Source of the DNA: Rhizobiales bacterium Ga0077545
GTDB lineage: Bacteria > Pseudomonadota > Alphaproteobacteria > Rhizobiales > Methylopilaceae
NCBI GenBank assembly: GCA_001464335.1
Contig: LNEV01000002.1
Location: 62,001-126,000, forward strand
Length of the DNA stretch: 64,000 bases
Reading direction: 5' to 3'
Numbering within the stretch: the first letter of the stretch is position 1; every line of letters starts with the position of its first letter. Under the pieces are notes generated by a model. It was not told the DNA's origin. It saw only the letters and a list, made by a program, of their open reading frames with translations, and did not search any database. The position numbers and the translations under genes are program-made. Below are positions 52,111 through 61,472 of this stretch, piece after piece.

Positions 52111-53078
52111 TACTTGATCCCCAGGTCCTTCATCAGGGCTTTGGTCGTCCCGTCTTCCTTCTTGGCCTGCGCCGTAAAGTCGGCCGGGCCCTGGAATGCC
52201 GAGAGCAATGAGGATTCCTTGTAGTAGGCGACCATTTCCGGGGTCTTCAAAGCCTCTTCCACCGCGCTTGCGATTTTGGCCTTGATGTCGTCCGGCATGC
52301 CCTTCGGGCCGATGATTCCGCGCATCTGCTGCCAGCTTGTGTCGGCGTTGATGCCCTGTTCCTTAAGCGTCGGTACATCGGGCAGCTGCGGCACGCGTTC
52401 GTCGGTCATGATGCCGATCACACGCAGGGCTCCGCTCTCGACATGGGTACGGACAAGATCGACATATGCGATCGCCGCGCCGGAATGTCCGCCGAGTGTC
52501 GCGGTGACGGCGTCGCCGACGCTGTCATACGGAACCCAGCGTACGTTCGCGCTCGGCACGCCTGCGGCTTTCGCCATTATCTCCCAGGCGAAGTGGCCGC
52601 CCGAGCCGCGGACGAAGCCAGCCATGACGAGGCTGCCCGGCTTGCTGTTCGCTTGCTCGACGAGGTCCTTCATCGATTTGATGGGGCTCGAGGCTGGAAC
52701 GACGACCAGATAAGGCTCGGTCGCCAGCCGTGCGATCCAGTCGAAACTGTCGACGTTGTAACTCTTCAGGGTCTGGTTCATGGCGCCGATATGCGTACTG
52801 GTCACCGCGGCGATGGTGTAACCGTTCGGGTCTGCCGAATTGAGTTTGGCGAACTGGGCCGCGCCGCGTCCGCCGGGCACGTTCTCCACGACGAATGGCT
52901 GTTTGAGGCTTTTCTCCAGTTCGATCGACAGGCGCCGGGCCATGATGTCGGTCGCCCCGCCCGGAGAGACGTGCAGGATGTAACTGACGGGGCGTGTGGG
53001 GTAGTCGGCCTGTGCGGCGGCGGCCAGAGGTGAAAGCAACAGGCTTGCTGTGATGGCGTGCTTGATCAACCGATTCAT
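52110..53078 (-). CDS. tctC: Tripartite tricarboxylate transporter binding protein TctC (Bug family)
   Basis: The 322-residue periplasmic protein has a Sec signal (cleavage near AQA/DY) and Bug-family blocks YPTRPVSYILHVSPGGATDIMARRL (in part YPTRPVSYILHVSPGG), VENVPGGRGA and the C-terminal ...TALMKDLGIK. Bug proteins bind carboxylates such as citrate, glutamate, aspartate or aromatic acids between two lobes. The ATG has GGGAGG eight bases upstream. The gene is divergent from citE, with a perfect palindromic operator in the shared gap, so uptake and breakdown respond to the same signal. Confidence 0.93.
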   Translation of the reverse strand: MNRLIKHAITASLLLSPLAAAAQADYPTRPVSYILHVSPGGATDIMARRLSIELEKSLKQPFVVENVPGGRGAAQFAKLNSADPNGYTIAAVTSTHIGAMNQTLKSYNVDSFDWIARLATEPYLVVVPASSPIKSMKDLVEQANSKPGSLVMAGFVRGSGGHFAWEIMAKAAGVPSANVRWVPYDSVGDAVTATLGGHSGAAIAYVDLVRTHVESGALRVIGIMTDERVPQLPDVPTLKEQGINADTSWQQMRGIIGPKGMPDDIKAKIASAVEEALKTPEMVAYYKESSLLSAFQGPADFTAQAKKEDGTTKALMKDLGIK

Positions 53079-53193
53079 CGGTCCGTCCTCCCGGGGTTTC
53101 CTCGTAGCGCCTCGTTGAGCGCCTTATCGTTCTGACGGACGGCCCTTGCTGGGACGCTCCGTCACCTTTTCTGGGCCAATCGATCTTGAACAG

Positions 53194-53214
53194 TAGTTGC
53201 GATTGATGCAACTA
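53194..53214. promoter_or_regulatory. Operator 1 (tctCBA / citE-like divergent promoter)
   Basis: TAGTTGC-GATTGAT-GCAACTA: a perfect palindrome with 7-bp arms. Near-identical sites stand at 54233 and 61748. It lies 116 bases upstream of tctC and 139 upstream of the CitE-like gene. Confidence 0.8.
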
Positions 53215-53352
53215 ATATTTGACGCTGGTTTCCGGCCGTTCTTCGGGCGTCATCCGGAGCGGGAGCCGTGTGTCCTTGCACATCAGCCTGCACCAATTCT
53301 GCGGTGCCGCCTCGAAAGGTCGGCAGACCGTTCCGCCGAAGGAGAATCTCTG

Positions 53353-54195
53353 ATGAACAGTTTCGCCGCCGGACGCCGCCGCAGCGCGCTTTACATGCCG
53401 GCATCCAACCCCCGTGCGATCGCCAAGGCGAGGACGCTGCCATGCGACGTCGTCATTCTCGATCTCGAGGATGCCGTTGCTCCGGAAGCGAAGCAGGAGG
53501 CGCGCACTGCCGCGGTCGCGGCGGTCCGCGAGGGCGGCTTCGGCGACCGGGAAGTCATCATCCGCGTCAACGGCCCGGACACGACATACTGGAGCGAGGA
53601 CTGTGCTGCCGTCGATAACGTCGACATCCCCGTGCTGATTCCAAAGGTCGGGAGCGCTGCGATGCTCGCGGAGTGTGCCGGGCGGCTTCCGGGTCGGCCG
53701 CTCTGGGCGATGATCGAAACCTGCGAGGCCATACTGAACATCGGCGAGATCGCGGCGAGTCGCGCGAGCGTTTCTCTCGAGGCATTCGTCATCGGGACCA
53801 ACGATCTCGGCAAGGAAATGTTCTGCCGCCTGGAAACGTCGCGGCGGCCTGTATGGGCCGCGCTGACCATGGCCGTCATCGCCGCACGCCGCCACGGAAT
53901 TGCAGTCTTCGACGGCGTGTTCAACGACATCGCGGACATCGAGTCGTTCGAGGCGGAATGTCGTGAAGGCGTCGAATTCGGCTTCGATGGAAAGACGTTG
54001 ATCCATCCCGGACAGATCGACGGCTGCAACCGGATTTTCTCGCCGACCGCCGATGACGTGCGGTGGGCAAGTGCAATCATCGCGGCTTTCGAGGCGCCCG
54101 AAAACGCTGGCCAGAACGCCCTTAAGATCGAGGGACGGATGGTCGAGCGCCTCCACACGGAGACAGCAAAACGAGTTATCGCGAAGGCCGGGTGA
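53353..54195 (+). CDS. CitE-like CoA-ester lyase (HpcH/HpaI family)
   Basis: The 280-residue TIM-barrel enzyme has RRSALYMPASNPRAIAKA (N-terminal), the metal-binding VILDLEDAVAP (Glu/Asp), REVIIRVNGPDT and IETCEAILNI, and ends with GKTLIHPGQI. The family includes the citrate lyase beta subunit, citramalyl-CoA lyase and (beta-methyl)malyl-CoA lyase. No citrate lyase alpha or gamma gene is seen, so a CoA-ester lyase acting on free CoA thioesters is more likely. Start: ATG with AAGGAG eight bases upstream. In this locus it would split the hydroxyacyl-CoA made by the MaoC hydratase. Confidence 0.9.
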   Translation: MNSFAAGRRRSALYMPASNPRAIAKARTLPCDVVILDLEDAVAPEAKQEARTAAVAAVREGGFGDREVIIRVNGPDTTYWSEDCAAVDNVDIPVLIPKVGSAAMLAECAGRLPGRPLWAMIETCEAILNIGEIAASRASVSLEAFVIGTNDLGKEMFCRLETSRRPVWAALTMAVIAARRHGIAVFDGVFNDIADIESFEAECREGVEFGFDGKTLIHPGQIDGCNRIFSPTADDVRWASAIIAAFEAPENAGQNALKIEGRMVERLHTETAKRVIAKAG

Positions 54196-54232
54196 CCCCC
54201 AAGGAACCGCTCTTGTCATCCGGGAAATCTGG

Positions 54233-54253
54233 TAGTAGCAATAGCAACAACTA
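54233..54253. promoter_or_regulatory. Operator 2 (enolase-superfamily gene promoter)
   Basis: TAGTAGC-N7-ACAACTA, two mismatches from the perfect palindrome at 53194 with identical spacing. It lies 43 bases before the GTG start of the next gene, giving a second regulated promoter within the plus-strand run. Confidence 0.7.
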
Positions 54254-54295
54254 ATAATCTGACGATCAGAAATCGTCTCTGTGGGAGGATGTTCC

Positions 54296-55369
54296 GTGGC
54301 TATCCGCAAAGTCGTGCTGCGGCGTCTTAGTATGCCGCTGGTCAGGCCCTACCGGCTCTCCTACCGGACGTTCGAAGTGTTCGAACCGTTCTTCGTCGAA
54401 GTTGAAGATTCCGAGGGTCGGATCGGCTATGCCGATGCGCTCATCTCGCCGGGTTCCAGCAAGGAAACGCCGGAAGGGGGCTGGGCCCATTGCATCGACC
54501 AGATCAAGGCCGTGCTTGGTGCAGACGTGCCGGACGCCAAGGCGCGAATCCTTGCTCATTTCGAATCGAACAAGGTGGCGACGACGGCTCTCGTCTGCGC
54601 ACTCGAGGTTCTCGAAGACTCGCCGCTTCTCCGAATCCCGGAAGAAACCCGCTTTCCTCTGCTGACCCCGATCAATGCCGTCGATCTGGACAAGATTCCG
54701 GCCGAGATCGAGGAGTGGCTCGCTAAGGGTTTCCGTACGTTCAAGGTCAAGGTCGGCAAGGACCTTGACGCCGATCTTTCCCGTGTCAATGCGATCCAGG
54801 ACGCGATCGCCGATCGCGCCACGATCCGTCTCGATGCCAATCGCGCTTTCTCGCGCGAGCAGGGACTCGCATTCGTGCGGGGATTGGATCCTGCAGGGAT
54901 CGAACTCTTCGAGCAGCCTTGTGATTCCACCGATTGGGACGCGAATGCCGCCGTGGCGGAGGCTTCGCCGGTCCCTTTGATGCTCGACGAGCCGATCTGT
55001 AAGCTCGACGACATCGAGCGCGCCGCCGGCATCGACAATGTCGGATTCTGCAAACTGAAGCTGAAGCGCTTCGGCAGCATTGAGCGTCTGCGCGCGGGGC
55101 TTGAAGCTGTGCGCAGCAACGGCATGGAGCCGGTTCTCGGCGATGGTCTCGGCAGCGAGGTTCACGGCTGGCTGGAAGCCTGTGCGGCGCGCGGCCTGAT
55201 CCGCAATGCCGGCGAGTTCAACGGCTTTCTCAAACCGAAGGACACGCTCTTCGTTGATCCGCTGCCGTTCGTGAACGGCGCGATCGTCCTCCCTGTCGAT
55301 TACATGCCGACAATCGACCGCGCCAAGCTGGCTCGCGTAACGGCAGAAGAAAAAACCTTTCAAGCTTGA
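54296..55369 (+). CDS. Mandelate racemase/muconate lactonizing enzyme family protein
   Basis: The 357-residue enolase-superfamily protein has a capping domain (~1-120) and a barrel with the muconate-lactonizing-type residues in order: the KxK pair in TFKVKVGK, Asp in RLDANRAF, Glu in LFEQP, Asp in MLDEP and Lys in CKLKLKRFG. These enzymes abstract a proton next to a carboxylate, giving racemisation, cycloisomerisation or elimination; methylaspartate ammonia-lyase is a distant relative. The exact reaction is unknown. Start: GTG with GGAGG seven bases upstream. It is followed after 15 bases by the carboxyltransferase gene. Confidence 0.88.
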   Translation: MAIRKVVLRRLSMPLVRPYRLSYRTFEVFEPFFVEVEDSEGRIGYADALISPGSSKETPEGGWAHCIDQIKAVLGADVPDAKARILAHFESNKVATTALVCALEVLEDSPLLRIPEETRFPLLTPINAVDLDKIPAEIEEWLAKGFRTFKVKVGKDLDADLSRVNAIQDAIADRATIRLDANRAFSREQGLAFVRGLDPAGIELFEQPCDSTDWDANAAVAEASPVPLMLDEPICKLDDIERAAGIDNVGFCKLKLKRFGSIERLRAGLEAVRSNGMEPVLGDGLGSEVHGWLEACAARGLIRNAGEFNGFLKPKDTLFVDPLPFVNGAIVLPVDYMPTIDRAKLARVTAEEKTFQA

Positions 55370-55384
55370 TCCGGAGAAACGCCG

Positions 55385-56917
55385 ATGGCTCATGAAGCCC
55401 TTTTGGATGACCTCGACCGCCGCCGCCTGAAGAGCACGGCGATGGGCGGCGAAAAGAAGCTCGCCAAGCGCCGAGAGGGCGGCCAACTCAATGCCCAGGA
55501 GCGCCTCGATGCCCTGGTCGATCGGGAATCGTTCTTCGAGATGGGGCTGCTCGGAGCCTCCAGTATTGAAGCGGAGAAGGATACAACACCGCGTGACGGC
55601 AAGCTGACGGGATTTGCAAAGATTGAAGGCCGCGATGTGGGCGTCGTCGTGAACGACTTCACCGTCAAGGGCGCATCGACCAGCGGAACCAACTCGAAGA
55701 AGATGGGGTACATCCGCAAGGTATGTATCGATCGCGGTCTGCCCTTCGTACATATCGGCGAATCGACGGGCGCCCGCCTTCCCGATGCGATGGGCTCGAA
55801 AGGCATGGGTACGCTGCTCGGCAACGATGTCTCGCAGTTCCGTCGCATGCGCGAAGTGCCGTATGTTGCGGCGGCGCTCGACACCTCGTTTGGCTCCTCT
55901 GCGTGGCTGTGCTGCTGCTCGGACTTCGCGGTTATGCGGAAGGGATCGATCATGTCGGTGTCATCGCCGCGTCTGGTGTCGATGGCCATCGGTGAGAAGA
56001 TAGATCTCGAAGAACTCGGCGGCTGGCGGCTCCACGCCGAGCAGACCGGCCTGATCGACCATTTCGTCGACACCGACGAAGAGGCCATGCATGCCATTCG
56101 CGCGTTCCTGTCGTACATGCCCAGTCACAACGGCGAGCTTCCGCCGGCCGCCGGTACCTCCGAAGGGTCGGGGGAATGCCAGGAGCGCATCCTCGACATT
56201 CTGCCGGAGAAGCGCACTCAAGTTTACAACATGAAAAAGATCATCGACGTCATCGTCGATGTTGGCAGCTTCTTCGAACTGAAGCCGCGGTTCGGCAAAT
56301 CGGCCGTGGTCGGCCTTGCCCGTCTGGACGGCAAGGTGACAGGTATCGTCGCCAACAATCCGCAGGTGGGCGGGGGTGCCCTGTCTGCCGAGGCCTGCCG
56401 CAAGATCATCGATTTCACCGTGCTGTGCGACAGCTTCAACATTCCGATCGTGCGTCTGATGGATACGCCGGGCTTCGTCGTCGGCATGGATGCCGAGCGG
56501 CGCGGCGCGCCCGGTCACATCATGAACTTCATGAACGCGACCTGCCTGACGACGGTCCCGCAGATCACCGTAATTTGCCGCAAAGCCTATGGCCGTGCGT
56601 ACGTTGCGATGGGCGGCGGCGCGCACAACGACACCATGGTCGCCTGGCCGATGGCGGAAGTGTCGTTCATGGATCCGGTTTTTGCCACATCCATCGTTCA
56701 CAACAAGACGAGCGGCGACGAAGGCTTCGAGGATGCGCTGGCGCACATCCAGAAGGATCTCGAAATCTGGGACATGGCACGGATTTTTTCCGCGCATGAC
56801 GTGATCAAGCCGCAGGAAACCCGCGCCTATCTCATACGCATGCTCGACATTCAGCGTCGCCGCCGCTCGAACGGCCTCGGCCAGCATCTGATGCGGACTT
56901 GGCCGACGAGCTATTGA
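55385..56917 (+). CDS. Acyl-CoA carboxylase, carboxyltransferase subunit
   Basis: The 510-residue protein has the two crotonase-like halves of biotin-dependent carboxyltransferases (PCC beta, MCC beta, ACC). The first contains HIGESTGARLPDAMGSKGMG and the second RLMDTPGFVVGMDAERRG with oxyanion-hole glycines. It transfers CO2 from carboxybiotin to an acyl-CoA. Propionyl-CoA is the commonest substrate for this size; other short acyl-CoAs are possible. Partner biotin carboxylase and BCCP genes lie at 60-61.7 kb on the other strand, an unusual split of one enzyme over two transcripts joined by the same operator motif. Confidence 0.9.
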   Translation: MAHEALLDDLDRRRLKSTAMGGEKKLAKRREGGQLNAQERLDALVDRESFFEMGLLGASSIEAEKDTTPRDGKLTGFAKIEGRDVGVVVNDFTVKGASTSGTNSKKMGYIRKVCIDRGLPFVHIGESTGARLPDAMGSKGMGTLLGNDVSQFRRMREVPYVAAALDTSFGSSAWLCCCSDFAVMRKGSIMSVSSPRLVSMAIGEKIDLEELGGWRLHAEQTGLIDHFVDTDEEAMHAIRAFLSYMPSHNGELPPAAGTSEGSGECQERILDILPEKRTQVYNMKKIIDVIVDVGSFFELKPRFGKSAVVGLARLDGKVTGIVANNPQVGGGALSAEACRKIIDFTVLCDSFNIPIVRLMDTPGFVVGMDAERRGAPGHIMNFMNATCLTTVPQITVICRKAYGRAYVAMGGGAHNDTMVAWPMAEVSFMDPVFATSIVHNKTSGDEGFEDALAHIQKDLEIWDMARIFSAHDVIKPQETRAYLIRMLDIQRRRRSNGLGQHLMRTWPTSY

Positions 56918-56927
56918 GGACACGAAC

Positions 56928-59117
56928 ATGACAGCTCACGCCATGAATCCAGCGGCAATCATCGCCAAAGCCCGCGCCGAAGGCCGCACCTCGCTGTCCG
57001 AAAGCGACGGCAAACGCCTGTTGTCCTGCTACGGGATACAGACGCCGACCTCGTTCGTGGCCGCCGACGCCGCCGACGCTCAGTCCCGAATTGCTGGCCT
57101 CACTGGCCCCTTCGTTGCCAAGGTGATCTCGCCGGACATCATCCACAAATCGGACGCCGGTGGTGTGAGCCTCAATCTTGCGGACGGCACCGCCGTCGCA
57201 GCTGCGATCCGCAGCATGGCCGACAAGCCGAAGATCGCGGCGGCCCGCGTCGAGGGCTGGCTGGTGGAGCAGATGATGCCGGCCGGTCAGGAAATGGTCG
57301 TTGGGGGGCTGCGCGATCCGCAGTTCGGACCGATGATCATGGTCGGGCTCGGAGGCATTTTCGTCGAAGTCCTGAAGGACGTCTCGTTCCGCATCTGCCC
57401 GATCGACGAGCAGGAGGCGCGCGACATGCTCGTCGAACTGAAAGGCGCGGCTCTTCTGAAAGGCGCACGCGGGCAGAAGCCCGTGGACGAGAATGCGCTC
57501 GTCGATGTCATGCTCAAGATCGGTGGCCGCAACGGCCTCCTGATGGATCTCGCCGACGCGGTCGCCGAGGCCGATATCAATCCGCTCATCGTGTCGGCAT
57601 CGGGCGCGATTGCGGTCGACGCCCGCTTTATTCTTGCCGACGCGTCGCTGCCCGCGCCGGTGCCGGAAGACCGCAGGAGCCCGGCCGAGGAGTTCGCCCC
57701 GCTCTTCGCGCCCAAGACGGTGGCGGTGCTCGGTGCGTCGACCAAGGACGTCTCAATCGCGAACACCTTCATACGTCGCATGAAAGACTTCGGTTACGGC
57801 GGTGACATCTATCCCATTCATCCGAGTGCCGAGGAAATCGAAGGCCTGAAAGCCTATCCCTCCCTTGCCGAGACGCCGGCGCCTGTCGATTATGCGTACA
57901 TAGCAATCGGCGCGAGCCGTATCCCCGACGCGGTCGCTGCGGCGAGCGGCAATTGCCGAATCGCGCAGGTCATCTCGTCCGGCTTCGGCGAGGTTGAGGA
58001 AGGACGTGAGCTAGAAGCTGAACTCATCGCGAAGGCAAAGTCGGGAGGCGTCCGACTTCTCGGGCCGAACTGCCTCGGCACCTACTCTCCACGTGGAGGT
58101 CTGACGTTTCCGGCCGGTGCGCCAAAAGAATTAGGTGAAATCGGTGTCGTCTCCCAGTCAGGTGGCCTGTCGACGGACATCATCAAGCGCGGTCAGTGGC
58201 GCGGGCTTCGCTTCAGCGGCCTTGTTACCATCGGCAACAGTGCGGACGTACAGCCCCACGAACTGGTCGAGTACTACATGACCGATCCTCAGACCAAGGC
58301 GATCGGTGTCTATATGGAAGACGTCAAGAACGGGCGGGCATTCTTCGAGCTTCTCAGGTCGGAAAAAGCGACGAAGCCCGTCGTCATCCTTAAAGGCGGT
58401 CGCTCCAGCCAAGGCCGGCTGGCGGCCGCATCGCACACCGGCGCGCTGGCCGGTGACGACAATGCGTGGGACGCGTTGGCGGCTCAGACACCCGCTTTGC
58501 TCGTTTCGACGGTCGACGAGTTCATCGACACGCTTTTGATGTTGCAACATCTGATCCTGCGTCCGGACCGCCCGACCAGGGCGGTGACGCTGTTTGGAAA
58601 CGGCGGAGGCTCCAGCGTCTTGGGCACGGACGTTTTTGCAGCGGTTGGACTCGATGTGTCGCCTTTCGACGATGAAGCGCGTCTGCCGCTGGAGGCGCTG
58701 AAGCTTCCCCCTGGAACGTCGGTGGCGAATCCGATCGATACGCCTGTGCGTACGCTTCAGGAGAAGGATGGATGGGTCGCCGGCGAGATTATCGATATCG
58801 TGAACCGCCATTCGCATACGGACGCGATCGCGATGCATCTCAATCTCGCGGCGTTTGTCGGGCGCGGCACGATCGATCCGATCGACAACCTTTTCTCCGT
58901 TATCGAGGAGATGCAGAAGAAATGGGCTGGAGCGGCCCACTTCGTTCTTGCTCTGCGGACGGATGGATCAGCGGAACTCGACGAACGGCGCCGCGGCTAT
59001 CGCGAGAAGGCACGCCGGGTGAATGTGCCGGTCTTCGATGAAATCCCCGCGATGGCAAAAGCACTGGCGGGGGTCGGGCATCTGGAGCGCCGGCTGGCGG
59101 CGCGGCGCGGAAAATAA
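56928..59117 (+). CDS. ADP-forming acyl-CoA synthetase (NDP-forming), ATP-grasp first
   Basis: In the 729-residue protein the ATP-grasp domain comes first (~1-225; GPFVAKVISPDIIHKSDAGG, GLGGIFVEVLKDVSFR). CoA-binding (~255-350; FAPKTVAVLGASTKD) and succinyl-CoA-ligase-like domains (~370-720; RLLGPNCLGTYSPRGG, VVSQSGGLSTD) follow. The SHTGALAGDD loop carries the likely phosphohistidine. This order is the reverse of the more common alpha-then-beta fusion. It should make an acyl-CoA and ADP plus phosphate from acid, ATP and CoA, and so activate the acid imported by TctABC. Start: GAGG eight bases upstream. It converges with the TrmB gene, leaving two bases between stops. Confidence 0.88.
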   Translation: MTAHAMNPAAIIAKARAEGRTSLSESDGKRLLSCYGIQTPTSFVAADAADAQSRIAGLTGPFVAKVISPDIIHKSDAGGVSLNLADGTAVAAAIRSMADKPKIAAARVEGWLVEQMMPAGQEMVVGGLRDPQFGPMIMVGLGGIFVEVLKDVSFRICPIDEQEARDMLVELKGAALLKGARGQKPVDENALVDVMLKIGGRNGLLMDLADAVAEADINPLIVSASGAIAVDARFILADASLPAPVPEDRRSPAEEFAPLFAPKTVAVLGASTKDVSIANTFIRRMKDFGYGGDIYPIHPSAEEIEGLKAYPSLAETPAPVDYAYIAIGASRIPDAVAAASGNCRIAQVISSGFGEVEEGRELEAELIAKAKSGGVRLLGPNCLGTYSPRGGLTFPAGAPKELGEIGVVSQSGGLSTDIIKRGQWRGLRFSGLVTIGNSADVQPHELVEYYMTDPQTKAIGVYMEDVKNGRAFFELLRSEKATKPVVILKGGRSSQGRLAAASHTGALAGDDNAWDALAAQTPALLVSTVDEFIDTLLMLQHLILRPDRPTRAVTLFGNGGGSSVLGTDVFAAVGLDVSPFDDEARLPLEALKLPPGTSVANPIDTPVRTLQEKDGWVAGEIIDIVNRHSHTDAIAMHLNLAAFVGRGTIDPIDNLFSVIEEMQKKWAGAAHFVLALRTDGSAELDERRRGYREKARRVNVPVFDEIPAMAKALAGVGHLERRLAARRGK

Positions 59118-59119
59118 AG

Positions 59120-60001
59120 TCAGGACGGGGTGTTCAGACCTGTCTTCCGCATGAAGTTTTCGATTTGCTGCGGGGAGAATGACGCGACCCGCAGGTCGCG
59201 CAGGTGGGGCCCGAATGCGGCATCGATCTCGGTGCCGAAACGGCTGAAGATTTCCGCCATGTAGTAATCGTGGCGGATCAGGGACGCGGCCATCGTAACA
59301 ACCGGTCGGTTGCGCGTGTGCGCTGCCGTGACATCGTCGTCCAGCGCCGCCGTCAGCATTTCGACGTGATCGATTTCGAGCGTGAAAAGGTTGTCGGCAG
59401 TGCCCATCCGCACGCCGTTCGCCTCGTGAATATAGACCCGGCACCGGTCATTGAAGCGAAACTCTTCGGCATCGAAGCCGAAGAGAACGATGAGCATCTC
59501 GACGCCGCGATCCGCAGCCTCCTTGAGAGCCGTCTTGTGCCGCCGCAGGACATCGTCCGCAGCCTTGATCCAGACGGACTTCTGGCTCACACCGATCAGC
59601 GCCTCGATTTTTTCGTGGACGGCCTGTTCGCCCTTCAGCGTCCAGACATACTGGTCTTCCTGAGCAGGCGAGATCGTGGCCAGGCGCAACGCCAGGTCCG
59701 AACAGAGCGATCGTGTCTGGCCGGCGATCGCATCGAGGAGCCCATCGGGACTTGCTGCGACGTAGCGCACCGGATTTTCGCTGACCGGCAGAACCGCCGA
59801 GCGCTGCGCGAGCGCATCCAGCGCATGATACGTGTTCGGCCGCGGAACGTTGGAGTTCTTGGAGATTTCGTAGGCCGTTGCAGGGCTGGAGCGCAGCAGT
59901 TGCAGATAGACACGTGCTTCATACTCGGTGAAACCGAGGCGTTTGAAGTCGATGAGAACGTCGCTTCCCTCAACCTGCGTTACAGTCATTTTTCCAGCCA
60001 C
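59120..60001 (-). CDS. TrmB-family transcriptional regulator
   Basis: The 293-residue protein has an N-terminal winged helix of the TrmB type (FKRLGFTEYEARVYLQLLRSSPATAYEISK, ~16-46; NVPRPNTYHALDALAQRSAV recognition region). An effector domain follows (~120-280) with the TrmB-like PLD-type fold (VWIKAADDVLRRHKTALKEAADRGVEMLIV). TrmB proteins are best known as archaeal sugar regulators; bacterial members control local catabolic genes. The likely start is a GTG with GGGAG six bases upstream, two codons inside a TTG-initiated frame. It is the only regulator in the 50-64 kb locus and the best candidate to bind the three palindromes. Confidence 0.82.
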   Translation of the reverse strand: MAGKMTVTQVEGSDVLIDFKRLGFTEYEARVYLQLLRSSPATAYEISKNSNVPRPNTYHALDALAQRSAVLPVSENPVRYVAASPDGLLDAIAGQTRSLCSDLALRLATISPAQEDQYVWTLKGEQAVHEKIEALIGVSQKSVWIKAADDVLRRHKTALKEAADRGVEMLIVLFGFDAEEFRFNDRCRVYIHEANGVRMGTADNLFTLEIDHVEMLTAALDDDVTAAHTRNRPVVTMAASLIRHDYYMAEIFSRFGTEIDAAFGPHLRDLRVASFSPQQIENFMRKTGLNTPS

Positions 60002-60031
60002 ACACAACTCCCTATCATCTTTTCAATATAA

Positions 60032-60062
60032 AGGGGCGGCTTGACCTCGCCAAGCCGCCCCT
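60032..60062 (-). terminator. Terminator of the biotin carboxylase operon
   Basis: A 12-bp perfect stem (AGGGGCGGCTTG with CAAGCCGCCCCT) and 7-base loop lie 26 bases past the carboxylase stop, followed by TTTATATTG in the minus direction. It isolates the bccp-carboxylase operon from the TrmB gene, which must therefore have its own promoter in the 30 bases beyond. Confidence 0.85.
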
Positions 60063-60087
60063 CAAACGCGCGCGAAGAAGCCTGCCG

Positions 60088-61461
60088 TCACGCAGCGAGC
60101 AGGGTTTTCAATCGTGTCTCGATAAAACCGGTATGGACGTCGCCCGCTGAAAAGACGGGGTCCGCAAGACACGACAGCAGAAAATCGCGGTTGGTGTGGA
60201 TGCCCTGGACCTTGACCGCTCCAAGCGCCGCAAGTGCCCGGGAGCGCGCAATCTCGCGATCCTCGCCCCATATCACGATCTTCGCCAGCATGGGATCGTA
60301 GAACGGCGTGACCTCATCGCCTTGCCGGTAGCCGGAATCGATGCGCAGGCTTTCGCCGGCGGCGGGCAGTTCGAAAATCTCGAGCGGACCGGGCGAGGGC
60401 ATGAACATCTTGCCCGGATTCTCCGCGTAGAGCCGACATTCGATCGAATGACCGCGACGGGTAATCTCGTCCTGCGCGATCGGCGCAAGCCGGCCGCGCG
60501 CGAGGTCGATCTGCATCGCCACGAGATCGCGGCCCGTCACCATTTCGGTGACGGCGTGCTCAACCTGGATGCGGGTGTTCATCTCAAGGAAGAAGAACTC
60601 GAAACTGTCCGCATCGACGATGAATTCCACCGTTCCGGCGCCGGCATACCGGGTGACCCGGCAAAGATCGACCGCGGAGCGTGCCATGGACTGCAAGACG
60701 TCCGAAGGAAGTCCCGGCGCAGGGCTTTCTTCGATCACCTTCTGGAAGCGCCTCTGCAGCGAGCAGTCGCGCTCGAAAAGATGGACCGCGTCTCCGTTGC
60801 CGAAACCAAAAACCTGAATTTCGATATGGCGTGCCTTCGGAACAAAACGTTCCAGAAAGACGGCGCCGTTGTTGAACGATTTCGCGGCCATGGACTGCGT
60901 CGCCGCGACGGTCTCGACAAGCTTTTCCGGTCCGTCCACGCGCCGCATGCCGATCCCGCCGCCGCCGCCGGCAGCCTTGACGAGCAGCGGATAGCCGACC
61001 TTCTCAGCCGCTTTTACGATCTCTGAGGTGTCATTGCCGGGCTCGAAGCGGGTGCTGCCCGGCACCACCGGCACTCCGGCGTCCTGGGCAATCTGCCGGG
61101 CACGTTCCTTGTCGCCCATATCGCGGATCGTCTGCGGAGCGGGCCCGATCCAGACAAGACCAGCATCCATGACGGCCTGAGCAAAAGCGGCGTTCTCGGA
61201 AAGAAAACCATACCCCGGATGGATCGCATCCGCGCCGGTGTCGCGCGCGGCGGCCAGGACATTTGCGACGTTCAAATAGCTTTCCCGCGCCGCCGCCGGG
61301 CCGACATGCCGCGCTTCGTCGGCGGCCTGTACATGCACGGAGGTTCTGTCAGCATCGGAGAAAACGGCGACGCTTGAAAGCCCGAGCGCCTTGCAAGTGC
61401 GAAACACGCGGGAGGCGATCTCGCCACGATTGGCGACGAGGATTTTGGAGATGTTGGCCAT
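60088..61461 (-). CDS. Biotin carboxylase subunit
   Basis: The 457-residue protein has the AccC/PccA biotin carboxylase fold: an N-terminal domain (KILVANRGEIASRVFRTCKALG; IHPGYGFLSENAAFA), ATP-grasp (LVKAAGGGGGIGMRRV; FLEMNTRIQVEHAVTEMVTGRDLV) and a C-terminal domain. It carboxylates biotin on the BCCP using ATP and bicarbonate. It carries no biotin domain of its own; the 73-residue BCCP gene lies 11 bases upstream. The start has GAGGAGG six bases before the ATG. It belongs with the carboxyltransferase at 55.4 kb. Confidence 0.95.
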   Translation of the reverse strand: MANISKILVANRGEIASRVFRTCKALGLSSVAVFSDADRTSVHVQAADEARHVGPAAARESYLNVANVLAAARDTGADAIHPGYGFLSENAAFAQAVMDAGLVWIGPAPQTIRDMGDKERARQIAQDAGVPVVPGSTRFEPGNDTSEIVKAAEKVGYPLLVKAAGGGGGIGMRRVDGPEKLVETVAATQSMAAKSFNNGAVFLERFVPKARHIEIQVFGFGNGDAVHLFERDCSLQRRFQKVIEESPAPGLPSDVLQSMARSAVDLCRVTRYAGAGTVEFIVDADSFEFFFLEMNTRIQVEHAVTEMVTGRDLVAMQIDLARGRLAPIAQDEITRRGHSIECRLYAENPGKMFMPSPGPLEIFELPAAGESLRIDSGYRQGDEVTPFYDPMLAKIVIWGEDREIARSRALAALGAVKVQGIHTNRDFLLSCLADPVFSAGDVHTGFIETRLKTLLAA

Positions 61462-61472
61462 GCGCAGCCTCC

